Source of the DNA: Arabidopsis thaliana
Lineage: Eukaryota > Streptophyta > Magnoliopsida > Brassicales > Brassicaceae
Reading direction: 5' to 3'
Assembly: GCF_000001735.4 (NCBI RefSeq)
Contig: NC_003075.7
Coordinates: 12,277,001 to 12,341,000, forward strand
DNA length: 64,000 nucleotides
The notes under the pieces were generated by a model, which did no database searches, was not told the DNA's origin, and was given only the letters and a program-made list of their open reading frames with translations. Below are positions 1-12,900 of the stretch, piece after piece; within the stretch, counting starts at the first letter, position 1; every line of letters starts with the position of its first letter. A program made the translations under genes and the position numbers.

Positions 1-1854
1 ATAATTATAAACTTTGTAGAGCGTAATATAAACAATATACGTTGACTATTTTACATATTTCTACAAAATATAAAAGGTAATGATCACTTTATTGCCACGG
101 CATTCTCATCATTGCTCTCTCGTGTTAAAGAAAGGTGATGCAAAGAAAGTTTTTGAAATAACGAATTACACAATAATATAATACAAAATTGGACCGACAA
201 TGTTATAAGACTATTTGATGTTCTTTTATAACCGTCATTAACGGTTAATTTAACCGACCATAAGAAATGACTTTAAACTGATTGTGAAAGACCAAAGTCC
301 TGATGCCCGCAATTACCGCATCCATTTATCTGACCGCATTCATTTTCGCCATAGTATCGGATGGTCTCGTAAAATTCAGTGGAGTCATAGGTTTGTGTTG
401 AATTTGAGATTTTGAAAGAAAAAGTACATTGATATCTGACAAATATATATCCTGAAAATTGTATAATATTCTCCGCATGCATCGGCATCTCTAATTCTTT
501 TTCTGTCTGTTTACATTTTAAAATTTGAGATTTTGTCTTTTTACTTTTATAATTATCCGGGCAGTTTGATATTCAGAGTAAAGTAATTTAGTAAAGAATC
601 GATTTTTTAACTGATTGATGTCACTTCTGACGAAAAATAATTTTTGTAAAAACTATCAACATTCTTGATTTTTCATTAATAAATCTGTAAAATCAGAGTA
701 TAACATTTTTTCATAACCAATATCATTTTTCTAGATTATATGTTACTTGATCAGTTAATCTATGCAAGTATATTTGATATAAACTAAATGGTTAATAATT
801 AAAAAACTTTCAAAACAAAAATAAACAAATTATACAAATACAAATGACTCCAAATAACTACAAAGGGAGACGTCACTTGGTCAAAGTATCCGATCCGTTT
901 GTTCTCACTTCTATTTACTTTTGCATCAACAAATTAGTTCTCCCCAAATAAATATATAGTTTTCAAAAGTTGATTTTTATATGTTTCGTTTTTCAAATAG
1001 TTTTCATGTTTTTTAACTTCTAATGCTTATCCTTTTCTGTGATTTGAGACTTCAAAAAAAATTTGGTTTAAAAAAAAATTATACGAGCAAATTTGTGATG
1101 TATCCTTATTTTTATCATACACGCTTCCTCTACGTCACCGAACCATATGAGATCTAGCTGGGTCTGAGTACCTTTTACTAAAAAAGCGATGATTAAGTCA
1201 TCATTCTTTACATATCAATCAGGTTTCTTCTGGCGCTTGAACGTCTTTTCATAAACGTGATCATACACTAACTCTATCCATATAAGAACCAATTATAAAT
1301 ATATGATCATTTTTGCCAGAACCTAATCAGTAGTTGCTCACTATAACAGTATTCTTGAGATTAACAAATTTTCTTTCCTACTTTTGTCAAGGTCATGGCT
1401 AACTTTGCCACATGCGAAAGCGAAAATTATGTCCACGAGATCTGTTTGGTGAAACATAAAGTACCTATTAAATTCGGTCCAAATAAAACTATGTTGTAAT
1501 GATATATCTACCGCTTTAGTGACATATACATTAGATAGAACGAGAGTAAATTAATGAAGAGAGAAAATACTAACCTCACATGCTTCTTTTTCCTTCTTAA
1601 AAACTAACCTACCATTGCTTTTTCTTCATTGATACCTCTCACAAGCCTAATTGAAAAAGTAGAATATTATTTCATTGTGAAACTATTCTGCATATTTTTA
1701 TTTGGCTTTTTATGACCTAGCAAATATGACCTAGCAAAATTAGTTTTCAGATAACTTCAAAAATAGAAATAGTGTTTTTTTTTGGCCTATAGTATGACTT
1801 GTTAGTCCCAAAAAGATAAAATATTGACAAGTTTCTTTTCATTTTGAGATAAAA
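1..1854. other. Intergenic, no supported gene
   Basis: AT-rich sequence upstream of the DUF793 gene. The only notable open frame is a 71-codon one on the minus strand at 273-488, Cys-containing at its C-terminus and without a signal peptide; I do not support it as a gene. No RNA gene or mobile element was recognised. Confidence 0.6.
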
Positions 1855-1880
1855 TGACGTCATGAGGATGTATAAAAGAA
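1855..1880 (+). promoter_or_regulatory. TGACGTCA bZIP site next to a TATA box
   Basis: A palindromic TGACGTCA (1855-1862), the classic TGA/CRE-type bZIP site, lies 8 bp upstream of TATAAAAG (1871-1878). The TATA box is about 300 bp before the DUF793 start codon, which implies a long leader of roughly 270 nt. The motifs are seen directly; bZIP control is inferred. Confidence 0.5.
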
Positions 1881-2000
1881 AGAAAAAGTCGCCAAGTGAC
1901 CAAAGACGAATATTCTTCACTTCCCGAGTCCCAAAGAAACAAAACCTAAAAATAAACTTAAAACATTGAAAACAAGTCTTGTCTCTCTCTCCGACAAGAC

Positions 2001-2060
2001 ATGTTTACCACCAATTCGGTTCCTTCCTTAATATCATCACTTCCTCCTTCTTTCTTCTAA
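2001..2060 (+). other. uORF in the leader of the DUF793 gene
   Basis: An ATG at 2001 opens a 19-codon frame that stops at 2060, about 110 nt before the main start. If transcription begins just after the TATA box at 1871, ribosomes meet it first. It might reduce translation of the main frame. No peptide conservation was assessed. Confidence 0.35.
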
Positions 2061-2170
2061 AATCCCCAAAACCTCTTTTTTCCCCAATTCTTCAAAAAAA
2101 CCTCTCCTTTATCTCCGGAAAAATTCACTCACTGTTGCTTTTGATTCATATCACAACACACTACACTCTA

Positions 2171-3361
2171 ATGGCTCGTGCGACGGAATTTCAAGGCTCA
2201 TTCCTGAGTCGAATCAGCATCCGCCGTAATCAGATCGTCTCCATGGATGTCAATCACGAGCAAGAGCTCGAAGAACTCGAGTATTTCCAGAAACACGTAG
2301 CCGAACGTTTCTCGGATTTAATCACATCTCCATCTCCGCCTCCTTCCTCCTCCTCTTCCGCCGTCTCTCAGCCGTCTGATCCGATTCTCTCGATCCCTTG
2401 GTTACAGAATCTTCTAGATGTTTTTATGTCCTGTGAAGCAGAGTTCAAGGCGGTGTTGAGCACGACCCAGATCTCGAAATCGCCGTCTTTAGAAAGGGTT
2501 TTGCCGGAAATGCTTGATCGGATTTTAAAGGCGTTAGATTTATGTAACGCCGTCGTTAACGGGATTGATTCCGTTAGACAGAGCCGACGTTTTGCGGAGA
2601 TAGCTGTCACGGCGCTTAAGCAACGGCCGTTATGTGACGGAAGCGTTCGTAGAGCTAAGCGTGCTTTAACAAGTCTCCTCATTGGCTTAAACGCTGATGA
2701 GAGGAGAGATAGAAACAGTGGAGGAAGTGGTTGCAGTAACCAAAGAAGGACGACGTCACGGTCTTGGTCGTTTGGAACGCGTAGCAATGTCACCGGAGGA
2801 GGATTATATGGCCAAGTCGTCAGCAAGAATTGGTCTGCTTCGAAGCAGATTCAGGCGATGGTGGCCAATCTGGTGCTGCCACGTGGAGCTGAAGCTTCCG
2901 GACCGGCAATGCCGGTTTACATAATGAGCAGTGTTATGGTTCTGGTGATGTGGGTGCTAGTGGCGGCGGTTCCTTGTCAGACAAGCAGTGTTCTTGTGGC
3001 GCCATTGCCGCTTCCAAAACACCAGAATTGGGCTAGCGCCGCTATGAGTATTCAGGAGAGGATTGGTGAAGAGATAAAACGGAAGGAGAAGCGTTGTGGT
3101 GGTGGTGGATTGATGGAGGAGATGCAGAGGATGGAGAAGATTGGGTTATCTTTAATGGAATTCGCGGAGAGGTTTAGGTTTCCGGCAGATGAAGAAGAGG
3201 AGGTGGAAGTTGCGGAGAAGGTGGATGAGATGGAGGAGATTTGCCGGCGAATGGAAGTGGGATTGGAGGATTTGCAGAGACAAGTGAGGCAAGTGTTCCA
3301 TAGATTGGTGAGAAGCAGGATTGAGATTGTTTCACTGCTTGAGCAAGCTCCTGCAATCTAA
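2171..3361 (+). CDS. BYPASS1/ROH1-like protein (DUF793), 396 aa
   Basis: Single-exon gene. The chosen ATG at 2171 follows a pyrimidine-rich leader and gives 396 aa, the length I remember for this locus; the frame is open further upstream but has no better ATG. Visible parts: a Ser/Pro-rich stretch near residues 52-65, a helical N-terminal half, a low-complexity Arg/Ser region around 180-205, one hydrophobic segment at about 247-268, and an acidic helical C-terminus from about 330. This layout fits the plant DUF793 family, which includes ROH1 (reported to bind the exocyst subunit EXO70A1) and the related BYPASS1. No catalytic motif is present, so a role in secretion or root-to-shoot signalling is by family only. 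It converges on the RRP12-like gene, whose stop is 186 bp away. Confidence 0.88.
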   Translation: MARATEFQGSFLSRISIRRNQIVSMDVNHEQELEELEYFQKHVAERFSDLITSPSPPPSSSSSAVSQPSDPILSIPWLQNLLDVFMSCEAEFKAVLSTTQISKSPSLERVLPEMLDRILKALDLCNAVVNGIDSVRQSRRFAEIAVTALKQRPLCDGSVRRAKRALTSLLIGLNADERRDRNSGGSGCSNQRRTTSRSWSFGTRSNVTGGGLYGQVVSKNWSASKQIQAMVANLVLPRGAEASGPAMPVYIMSSVMVLVMWVLVAAVPCQTSSVLVAPLPLPKHQNWASAAMSIQERIGEEIKRKEKRCGGGGLMEEMQRMEKIGLSLMEFAERFRFPADEEEEVEVAEKVDEMEEICRRMEVGLEDLQRQVRQVFHRLVRSRIEIVSLLEQAPAI

Positions 3362-3546
3362 TCTTGTAAATCCTCAATAACAACAAAAACTTTTCTCTTT
3401 TTTCTTTTCTTTGGCGATTTTTAGTCTTAAAAACTAATCTTTCAAAAATATTGATGTGTATAATCTACAAATCGTATACGTACACACCAATGTTACTGTT
3501 TTTGGTATATGATGATCACTGCAAAACTCTATTACTGAGATTAGAT

Positions 3547-6500
3547 TCATGTTGCTTTCCTGAATCTGTTCTTCTGTGGCTTTCGTGTCTCTTTTCCTGA
3601 CTTGTGATTGTTTCCAGAAGCTTCCCTTTGTTTTCCGAAGCTTCTGTTACCGGGGCGCTGTGGTCCTGTTCTACTTTGATTAATGTCGGAAGCAGGTGTG
3701 TGTTGTTGATATGTTCTCTTTTGCCGTTTGAATTTGTTGCCATCTTGTTTGGCTGTAGTTTCTGATGAAGCTTCTCTGTAATTTCTTTTCCGCGGCCTGT
3801 AAGAAAGAACCAATTGTTATTTTGTATGCATATAATGAGCAAGCAGTGATTTGATTGGATGTGTTCTTGATCTCGGGATTATAATTGATGTTCTTAAGGA
3901 TCTTACCCTCTGGATGGATCGATGGATGTAGTCTGTGACTCATTGGTCTCTTCTTTGTCTTTTGATTTCCCCGAACGGTTCTGCACATTGAGATGAAAGT
4001 TGCGAAATGATGCAGACGTTTCTTTCAATTTATACTATTCGAATCTTCAAGCAAATTTACAGAGGAGAGAGAGGAACCTCTAAAACTGTCTCGATGAAAC
4101 TCTTGTGCTTGTCTGGTGTGGCTAACTGGACTGCGCGGGTGCCGCACTTCCTTACCATAATCTCAACTATGATCGTTACCTATATGCACATTTTTCGTAA
4201 GGCAAACTACCCGTTTTGAGGAAGGAGAGGAACTGAAATCACTTGGAAACTAAAGTCAAGCACTATCCTCATTATTTACCTTCGACTTAAAATAATGTCT
4301 TGAAACAGACGACCAGGGGAGAATTTCGTATAAGAGGTTCTGCAGTAGACTGTGCAAGTCCTGAGCTTGCGATGTTGAGACTAAAACTTTCACAAAACCT
4401 AAAACAGCCTGGAGATACATGAAGACGCATGAGAAACTTAGGGAGAAAACCAAAAGTACATATTAAGTAGAGCAACAACATCTTGGGGTCTGATTAAAAA
4501 GGCATAAGGTAGACTTACTTTTATAATCTCAATGGATTTAGTGTGAAGCAATGATAAAACAGATGAAAGAAGCTCAGGTGACGATAGGCATATCTCAGGG
4601 TCTTTGTATACCAAGGCAGATAATGCAGACACTGCTCCACTCCTTATGTGCGGCGACGTTCCAGAAATATAACCCGTTATCTGAAGATTCATGGATGCTA
4701 ATTGGTTATTTGAGCGGTAACGAAAGTGGATTAAAATAGTTATGGCGAGCTCATCTCATGTACTTACCATGTTAATCAATTTGGGACAAAGTTCATCACT
4801 GGTGATAGATGATGAATTTTTCAGGGTGGTATACACCATAACCAGTGTATCACAAGCTGCTTTCCTATGTTCTTCTTTCCCCTGTATATGCAAAGGCAAG
4901 ATAATGTTAAGTAGTTGAGTAATTGTATTGTTTCCCTATGCACCAACAAACTAACATAGCAACGAAGCAAACAGTATATTTACCTCTTTAAGTGTCAGGA
5001 TCATCTCGTTCAGAATAAGGAAAGCCTTCTCATTCTCCTCCTCGGTGCTTGACTGCAAAAAAAATGTAAACATCAAAAATACAGAAATTGTCTTCATAAG
5101 GCAAGATTGAATTATACATTATTACATTTTCTAAAACAGAGCATGGGGATATACTCAAACAATGGATATTTACCGATATCAAGTTACAAAAGTAAAATAT
5201 TTAACCTGAATTCCATGAGCCATTAGGACGTGGAGACATGCAAATCGGCTTCTAGAAGAAGCCGCATCCTCTGGAGTTTTATGGCTGAGTAACATCTCTA
5301 TCACCTCTGCAAAATGAGATGCACAAAACCAACCATGTTCCTGCACCGACGAACATAAGCATGAGGGCCACCCAGTGAACAGTATAAGAGCAACTGCAAC
5401 AAGCTTAGATGGGGTAACCAACCTGTAGAACTCTGCTCAGAGTATCATATGCCCCATAAAGATCAGCCTCGTCGGTGGCCTAAACCGAAAACAACTCATG
5501 TATCAGCCTCTACATAAGAAAATTCTCTAAGCTCAAGTTTAGAAACATACCTGAAAACTTTGGCGAACAAGATTATAAATCAACTCAATAAGATCTTCCT
5601 TGGCTCCTTCAACAAATGAAGATGCAAGATCCAGCACAGCACTCCTGCAAGCAAATGCCAGTGAAAAAGGTCATACGAGGTATAGGAGAAGAGGAGAAAT
5701 AACTAGATATACATATGGATCTCATGCTATTACCGTATCCAATAATATTCAAGAAATTTAACAAGTCAGGCAAGAGATTTTACGAGGATGAGTTTCATAA
5801 TAGAAGTAAATATAACAGAACGACTAGAACTATACCTCTTTAACTGTGTCTTTGTGGAACTGCAGTTTTCTTTTTCTTCATCGACAGAATCATTCGATTG
5901 ATTGACCTGCCCCTCAGTCTCGCTTTCACCGGCAGGATCAAACTTATTTAGCAAGGATATCAGAATCTTTTTCCTAACTGACGAATCCAGAGTAGAAGCT
6001 AAGCATCCAATTGCAGCCTGCCATTTCAAGATCATTAGCTATATACTGTTTTCTTCAGCCTATCAAAAGTTCAATTATTAGGTGAAAGTTTACATCATAT
6101 ACGACATTAATTGACAATATACTAACAAGAGTTTGAGCAACAAATACATTTAGAGTATTTTTCATGCTTATAAATAGTTTCTGCTTTAAAGTTGTTACCC
6201 TCTACAGTCTATGAGCAGACAAGGAGTCAATCAAAAATTAAACTCACCAAAAAATGCTATTTCCCTAGCCAAAAAAATATCTAGAGTATGTGTAAGTGTT
6301 TTCCTCTAAAACAGAGACAATGGAGGATCTGAAACCAATTTGATATAAGTTTATAATGCAGAGAAGAAGGAAATTTATAAACCTTAAAGTCTGCACTGAT
6401 CTCTGTGCCTGAAACTGTGAAAACATCAACAAGAGTTTGAAGCAACTCTGTCGAGCTTGATGCCAAAGCTTTCATGTTTTTCGTTGAAGCTTTCTTCGAA

Positions 6501-9420
6501 TAGTGAAATCCTCTTTCAAGCTCTGTTGTTGCATCTTCTTCGCTTATGGCTTTTGCTTCTCCCATATCTGTACTGGGCTTAGGCATTCCTTTATTCTGAT
6601 TTACAAGCATCTAAAAAAGGAAAATTTCAATGAGATCGCCAAGTTGTCAGCTCACCCTAGCATAAATGAAATGTGAAGGAACTCACCTGCAGAGAAAGAG
6701 CCACAGCTTCATGCATGAAAGATTTCTTTTTGATAAATTTAACCATCAGTTTGGCTAACGATCCAAATTTGTTGGCCACATCAACTGGATAGTTACAAAA
6801 GGCAGGTAACAGTCTCAGAAGCTCATGACCACAAGCCCGCAACTCTTTGCCGTGAGTTGACTTTTTAGCTAACGAACAAGTAAATAAATAAATGTTAGTG
6901 AAAAAATCGCCAGACAGAGAGAGAAATTATCAACTGATTGTGCCCTAGGTGATAATTATATTCTTGCATGATGTAAAGCAAGTGGCAGAAATAGAATAGT
7001 ATAGTAAAAACCGTGATATGCAAACAAAATCCAAAGGACTAGAAGATAGGAATAATCTATCCCGTTTAATGTAATTGAAATTCTCATTGTCGGAATAGAA
7101 GAGTACCTCCTTTAGAAGCAAGCATCAGTGATTTTGCAAGCGGAACAATGTTGTCAACATAATACGCAAGAGATGCTCCAATGATATATTTTCTTAAGAT
7201 AGGAATTAGCCAAGCATTTGTGCATGAGTGACTCTCAGCATGAAGAGTGATAGGAAGAAGTGTCAGTAGCCTTACTGGTCCCATTGCCACCACTGCAGAC
7301 CCAATACATTGCTGAAGCTGCAGATAAGTGCAATCTTAGTATAAATCAAATAGTAAAGATAGACTCTTTATATCATTAACAAACTGCAAACATAGATATA
7401 TGATGAGAATCAAGATGTCTTTTCTCTTAATTATGAAATATCATTGAATGCATCATTGAGTATCAAACTCACTAGTCTCCACTGGGACACTCAGAAAAAT
7501 AACTTTCAACCTTCTGAACCAACCAAATTTCTAAATTAAGAAACCAGTACCATAACTGTAATACAATAGGTCCCTACGTACCAATCATTTACAAATCTAG
7601 AAAGTTACGGAAAAAGTCAAGTGGGAGAATTATTGAAAACTTACATCTTGTGAGCTAGAAGTATCTCCGATTGCATTTTTCATCAAGTCGGCAAGCTTTA
7701 ATATGATATTCTTTGCAAGAATATAAGAAAGCTCTCCTGAAACAATTGGAGATAGAATTAAAATATGTCGCTAAAAATGTTTGTTATGCACACCAATCTT
7801 AATTAACTTTTTGGAAAGCAAATTGTTTGCTTGTAAAAAATTGTTCTGTAAATAACATGTTCAGGATGACAAAACATAGCACCCAAGTGAAAGTACACGT
7901 ACCAAGTTTCTCGATCAAAAGATTTATGACAGTTAAAATGTGCTCATTTGGAATTCCATCACATGAGTTTAGGACACTCTCAAAGACAGAGCATACACAT
8001 CTTGCTGCATTTATATTGTCTCCACTGGTTACGTTATCCTCGTCTTGATTAGACAAGCTTCCCTCGGTCAGAAGTTTCTTTTTATCGATGTGGCTACTGA
8101 TCAAGTCTTTTAATATAGTTGACGCTTTGGATGCAATGTCGTCCGTGGAAGTCAGAAGGCCTAAAGCATATGAATGGAAAGTTGGAATTCATCATGACAG
8201 ATATATTGAAAAATCGAATCCCACAATGAAGACGAAAAGAACTACATGCTGAAAGCTAGGGAGGGAACTAACAAACCTGCCAATGACGAACAAACTAGTG
8301 GAAGTTTACTTAGACATAATGTCGGTTCGACTGAGTAGGCTTTCTCCAAAGCATCCTTTAACAGGGTGGTCACATGCACGATAGTGTCAGCAGGATTCTT
8401 GTCGTGTAAAGATAAATAACTAGTCAAAGTAGTTACAAGTCCTTCTATCTCAGGAACAACAATTTTATCTTCCGAATTCTTGAAGATAGTATCAATCCCT
8501 TTGAGAATTTGCCTCGTCAGCGGCGAAAACTGAGAAGCCATAAGCCCGCAAAGTTCTGAAAAAACTCTCGAACTAACTTTGGCAGATAGAAATGGAATTG
8601 TAGCACTGAGGACATTTAGCACATGAGCAGCCTCTGCATTCTCGGATTTCAACGTCGAGTCAACCTTAGAACCTTCCTCAATCTTCGTCGAGCTTAAGTC
8701 AGATAAGACAGGCTTATATTCTTTAAGTAAAGCATATACTGTATTACTAGCTTCCTTGATAACAGTAGATGATCGGAGAGAACCAAATAACTTCTCTAGA
8801 CACTCTTGAGCACATCTTCTAACCTAACAGAAGCAAAAACACAAAAACCACGATTCCTTGTTACTATAATATAATACTTCTTCACTAAAATCAAAGAAAT
8901 GGGAAACTACCTTGGGACGTTTATCAATGGCGAATTTAAGAAGTAAAGCAAAACCAATTTGAAGAGATTCCCAATCATTCAAATCACAGAAACCAATAAG
9001 CAAAGTCCCAATGCACTTCACACCAGCTCTCAAACTCGCAACTCCTAGTTTAGTTCCTTCTTCTTCAATTGGTTTTACTAAAACAGCCACAGCATCTCGA
9101 GCCATAGTAGCTGAAATTTCTCCTGAAGGAACCAGAGGAACGACTATGGAAAGGAAAGTAAGCAAAGCAGAAACGGCCACGGGATCTTCAGTTGAAGAAT
9201 CGACAGAAGATATAGCAGCTGCGAAGAAAGCTGAAGGAGATGGTGGAAGAGACTCTGAGGTGAGAATAGAGCGCATAGCGACGGCGGTGGCGACGAGATG
9301 ACGGTGCTGAGCGGCTGAGGACTTGCCGTAACGGTCCATAAGCTGTTGGGAGATATCAGTGTTGCCATCTTTGAAGGCAATTTCATCGTTTTCATCTGCT
9401 CTGTCTTCAAAGGCCGCCAT
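3547..9420 (-). CDS. RRP12-like HEAT/ARM-repeat protein, 17 exons, 1097 aa
   Basis: I assembled 17 exons on the minus strand: 8911-9420, 8277-8823, 7903-8160, 7645-7736, 7107-7317, 6687-6868, 6383-6610, 5836-6017, 5551-5644, 5423-5479, 5206-5340, 4984-5052, 4768-4881, 4519-4680, 4280-4408, 3907-3980 and 3547-3796. All junctions are GT-AG, phases close, and the sum is 3294 nt (1097 aa). The product is almost all alpha-helical repeats. The exon 5 region (C-I-G-S-A, then A-M-G-P, then a W-L-I-P-I-L-R block) resembles the NUC173 region of RRP12, a nucleolar factor for export and maturation of pre-ribosomes. The last two exons encode a basic Lys/Arg/Gln-rich tail of about 110 residues, as expected for a nucleolar protein. 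A telo-box 22 bp upstream of the ATG fits a ribosome-biogenesis gene. The fold is clear; the RRP12 assignment is strong but made from memory. The published model may be shorter than this one. Confidence 0.83.
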
Positions 9421-9442
9421 AGCTCGAAGAAGAGATTTTTGA

Positions 9443-9451
9443 TTAGGGTTT
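9443..9451 (-). promoter_or_regulatory. Telo-box in the RRP12-like leader
   Basis: AAACCCTAA on the minus strand, 22 bp upstream of the start codon. Telo-boxes are enriched in plant promoters and leaders of translation and ribosome-biogenesis genes, which supports the assignment of the downstream gene. Confidence 0.55.
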
Positions 9452-9925
9452 AAGGAAGAAGAATGACGTTGACGAAGAAATTCAACTAAATAAACCAGTG
9501 GACAGAATAAACCGGGAAATCATCCGGTTTAATTTATCCTGTCTAATTCTCATTTTTACCTGGTTTGATCCTTGGGTTTTGCTTCTCTTATGTCGGCTTT
9601 TGGGAGATTGGTTTGATTTTATTTGGTTAGATTCAAGGTTACCTTTGAGACGAAAAATCGATTCATCCGTTTTATGGACCGGTTGGTTGAGGTTTAGCCA
9701 ATTATTTTGAGATTATGATCATGCTAACTTCCCTAAAGGAGCTAAGATCACTGAGAAGTCATAAAGAGTGGTTAGACTTTGCCGGAATACTTTAAAACTC
9801 GTCATAGTTCTTCATTTTTCGATTTGCTCATTTGGCAACAAGTTCTAAATTTATATCACTTCAACACAATTCTCTAAATCTCTTAGAACATTGTATAACC
9901 AATATAGTTGGTGATGTGACACATG

Positions 9926-9981
9926 AGGCCGTCAAAACGTCTGAATGTGTGTGAGAAAACATTAAGACGTTTTGGCGGCCT
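9926..9981. repeat. Near-perfect 17-bp inverted repeat
   Basis: The left arm AGGCCGTCAAAACGTCT (9926-9942) and the right arm AGACGTTTTGGCGGCCT (9965-9981) are complementary at 16 of 17 positions, with a 22-nt spacer. The GC content of the arms contrasts with the AT-rich surroundings. It could be the end of a decayed MITE or Helitron, or a transcribed hairpin. Confidence 0.6.
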
Positions 9982-12900
9982 TTGGATCAAAATGCTTGCA
10001 ATTGCATAGCAAACTCATAGGTTTATATGGACAGTTCGAGGCATTACAAAGAAAGAGGAAGCCATTAGTGAATCTGTCTCATGAATCATATTTATATATG
10101 TCACTAGGAGTTAAGATTATTTTCTTATCAATAATTAGCATGATTCAACTCTCTAAATTACTACATTCTTTCGAGATCTCGAGGATTTCAATATTATATG
10201 CCAAAATTTAACAATGTATTGGAATAAAAGTTTCTGACAACACTTGGATAGTTTGAAGAGTCAGTTAGTTTAGGCGAATTTTTTTTGATAATTTGGCTTC
10301 CAATGCAGACAACTGGTGTGGCTATATTACCGTGTTCTCAAAGTCTTTAAGCAGCCCAATTAACTTAGGCATGCAAACGCCATTGTTAATAGGGGATGGG
10401 CACAATATTTAGGGCACAACCTATACACACAAGTGGTTAATTGAGAACTTGAGATTATGGACCAGATTTTGAAAGGTTATCGTTTTATACACTTCATATC
10501 AACTCATCGTATCATTTCATTTTGTTCACATCATTAATTTCATTTTTTGGGCATTTAATCTATGTATTTAACCAAAAAACAGGAATTTTATTTTAACAAT
10601 ATTTATGATAATATCATTGATCCATTGATCTATTGCCGCTTTCACCATCACCAGTTGGCAACCCATCTGCCACTACCACTATGATTCATTTAGTTTCCAT
10701 TACATCAAATTTTCTTGTAATAATCACTTTTTACAACCGAAATCGACATAAGTGTATAGGTCGAATCAAAACGCCAACGATTTTATCAGTTTATGATGGT
10801 TTAGTAAGTTCATATTCTTGGTCATATCGTTTAAAGCAAATTTAGTTGTAAAAGTTAAATTGAGTGGTCACAAATATTTTTAAATATTAGTAGTTTCTGT
10901 TAGTATCGTAATTATGCAATCCTTTCCGTATATTGTACGTTATTTAACCAAAAAAAGTTTCAATAGTTTATTTTCTCTTACCCTCAATAATTTGGTTAAC
11001 AAATATATAATCCATTAATTAGTAATGACACGAAAACGCGTACGGAGACATGTCACATCAAATATTCAAATCCAAAGCAATTTAACAGAAGATGAATAAC
11101 GATAATTTTATTGGCTTTAGACTTTAGTATTGAATAATCAAAATCAATAATCTGTATATAAACAACAATAACTCTAGTCGACCAAAAATTATATTGAGTA
11201 TGATAATGTCATCTTATCACCACGTTATATACAAAAATGAATTCGTGCATCGAGACGTACGACACAGCATTCCTTTGTACGGAACTAACTTTAATTAAAA
11301 GTTAATACCAAAATTATATCAAGTTACTCAACATATGTGTATACTAAAGTATTAGAATTTGAATTTCAACAGTTTATTTGTACCTTCGGATCAGAGTTGC
11401 CTTAAGACTTCAGAGGAAATTCATTAGTGATGACTGTTTAATTCTTCAAAAATAAGAAAATAAAAAGATGTAATAAAGATATCCCTTGTTGCTGTGATAA
11501 TTTATGTTTTCAATTTTTATTGTTGGTTAGAAGTTATAACTTAAAATTATTTCAAAATTAAAGGGACCAACCTATATTAATATGAGAACGTATTCAGTTG
11601 TAAACACACAATTCCTTTATACTGATAAAACTAACAGGGAAAAAACTTGTTTGGTTAACTTATTACGAGATGCCATAACAACAACAAGTGCAGCATTAAT
11701 CTATCACGGATTCTTTTTAGTGTATGTTTGTTACTTTTCACCGCAGATGGTATATGCATGGTTTCATTTTTGTTCTTATTTTTATTGTTGAATATGGACC
11801 AATTATTAGAAAGATAAAATTGAAATGGTCAATCTATATATAGTGATCCCATGCTTAACGGTACATGTACATATAATATAAGAGTTGTTTATAACTTTAT
11901 ATACGTATACGAACAATATATACAAATTAACTAGTGCAAGTGGAACCCTACGCATGATGTCACGAATATAATTCGGATGTAGCTTGTTGAAATTAAATTC
12001 ATTATTTAAAATTTCGGTAATCATATATTAAGTGATACCATATTTAATCAAATCTATTCTTATCAGAAATTAATAATATAGTAATCACATCATTGTACAT
12101 CATATATATCATCGTATATATAAGATCGTTAGATTTCATTATTTGTTGCTTGTGATTTGATCACTCTTGCAAATCTAAATTCATTTCCATATATATTTAT
12201 GATATCGTATGATTTATTTGGTGTTACCTCTCGGTAATTGAATTTGGAAATGCTATGTATATGGAGCGTCGTCCATGATGGACATATATGTGACTGCGTA
12301 TTTACACACACCGCACGTATGCTTATTTCACACGTTAGAAGAAGAATTCAAAGAAGTCGGTTCTATTTGTATTCTTGTGAGATCATCAATATGACAATAT
12401 CGTTCTATTAATATACGTATAATTCATATGTTGTCATGGTTTCACATACCATGTCGACAGTCGACGTACGTACAAAAGTATAAATAGTATGAATCTAATA
12501 ACAGCACCAAGATTGAAGTTCATCTTCTAATCAAAACTATCATAAAGTGGTTTCAAAATAGTGTTTTTTCTGATGAAACTATAACTGAGTTATAATCAAT
12601 CCGAAATTATATAACTAATTATATTTGGGAACTAGATAAACGCAAAAACATGAGCAGTTTCTTATTTTTTTTGTCCAGATTTAAAATTTGGAGTGTTAAA
12701 ATATACGGAGTGTTACACAATGAAAACACAAGAAGTCAAGAACCCATAAGTTATTTTAATTAATAATATTGTATTTAAAGTGATTATTAAAAAATAATGT
12801 AAAAACTGATTATTTGTTGACAAAAAACAGTTAGTTATAGTTAAATAGTATTGATGCATATATATACTATCTCATTATTTTGGTATTACTCAGTACTCAC

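Noticed and set aside
273..488. 71-codon minus-strand frame with a Cys-rich end (C-G-N-C-G)
   Set aside because: It faintly recalls the end of an S1-type secreted protein, but there is no signal peptide, no convincing upstream exon and no flanking gene structure.
1979..2170. Longer N-terminus for the DUF793 protein
   Set aside because: The extension begins at a non-ATG codon and reads through a pyrimidine-rich leader. The ATG at 2171 gives the expected family start.
2368..2826. 152-codon frame antisense to the DUF793 gene
   Set aside because: It is the shadow of a GC-richer coding exon, with no domain and no independent promoter signals.
12479..12487. TATAAATAG in the desert as a possible promoter
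   Set aside because: The first downstream ATG frame closes after three codons and no RNA structure is visible. A TATA-like string is expected by chance in such AT-rich DNA.
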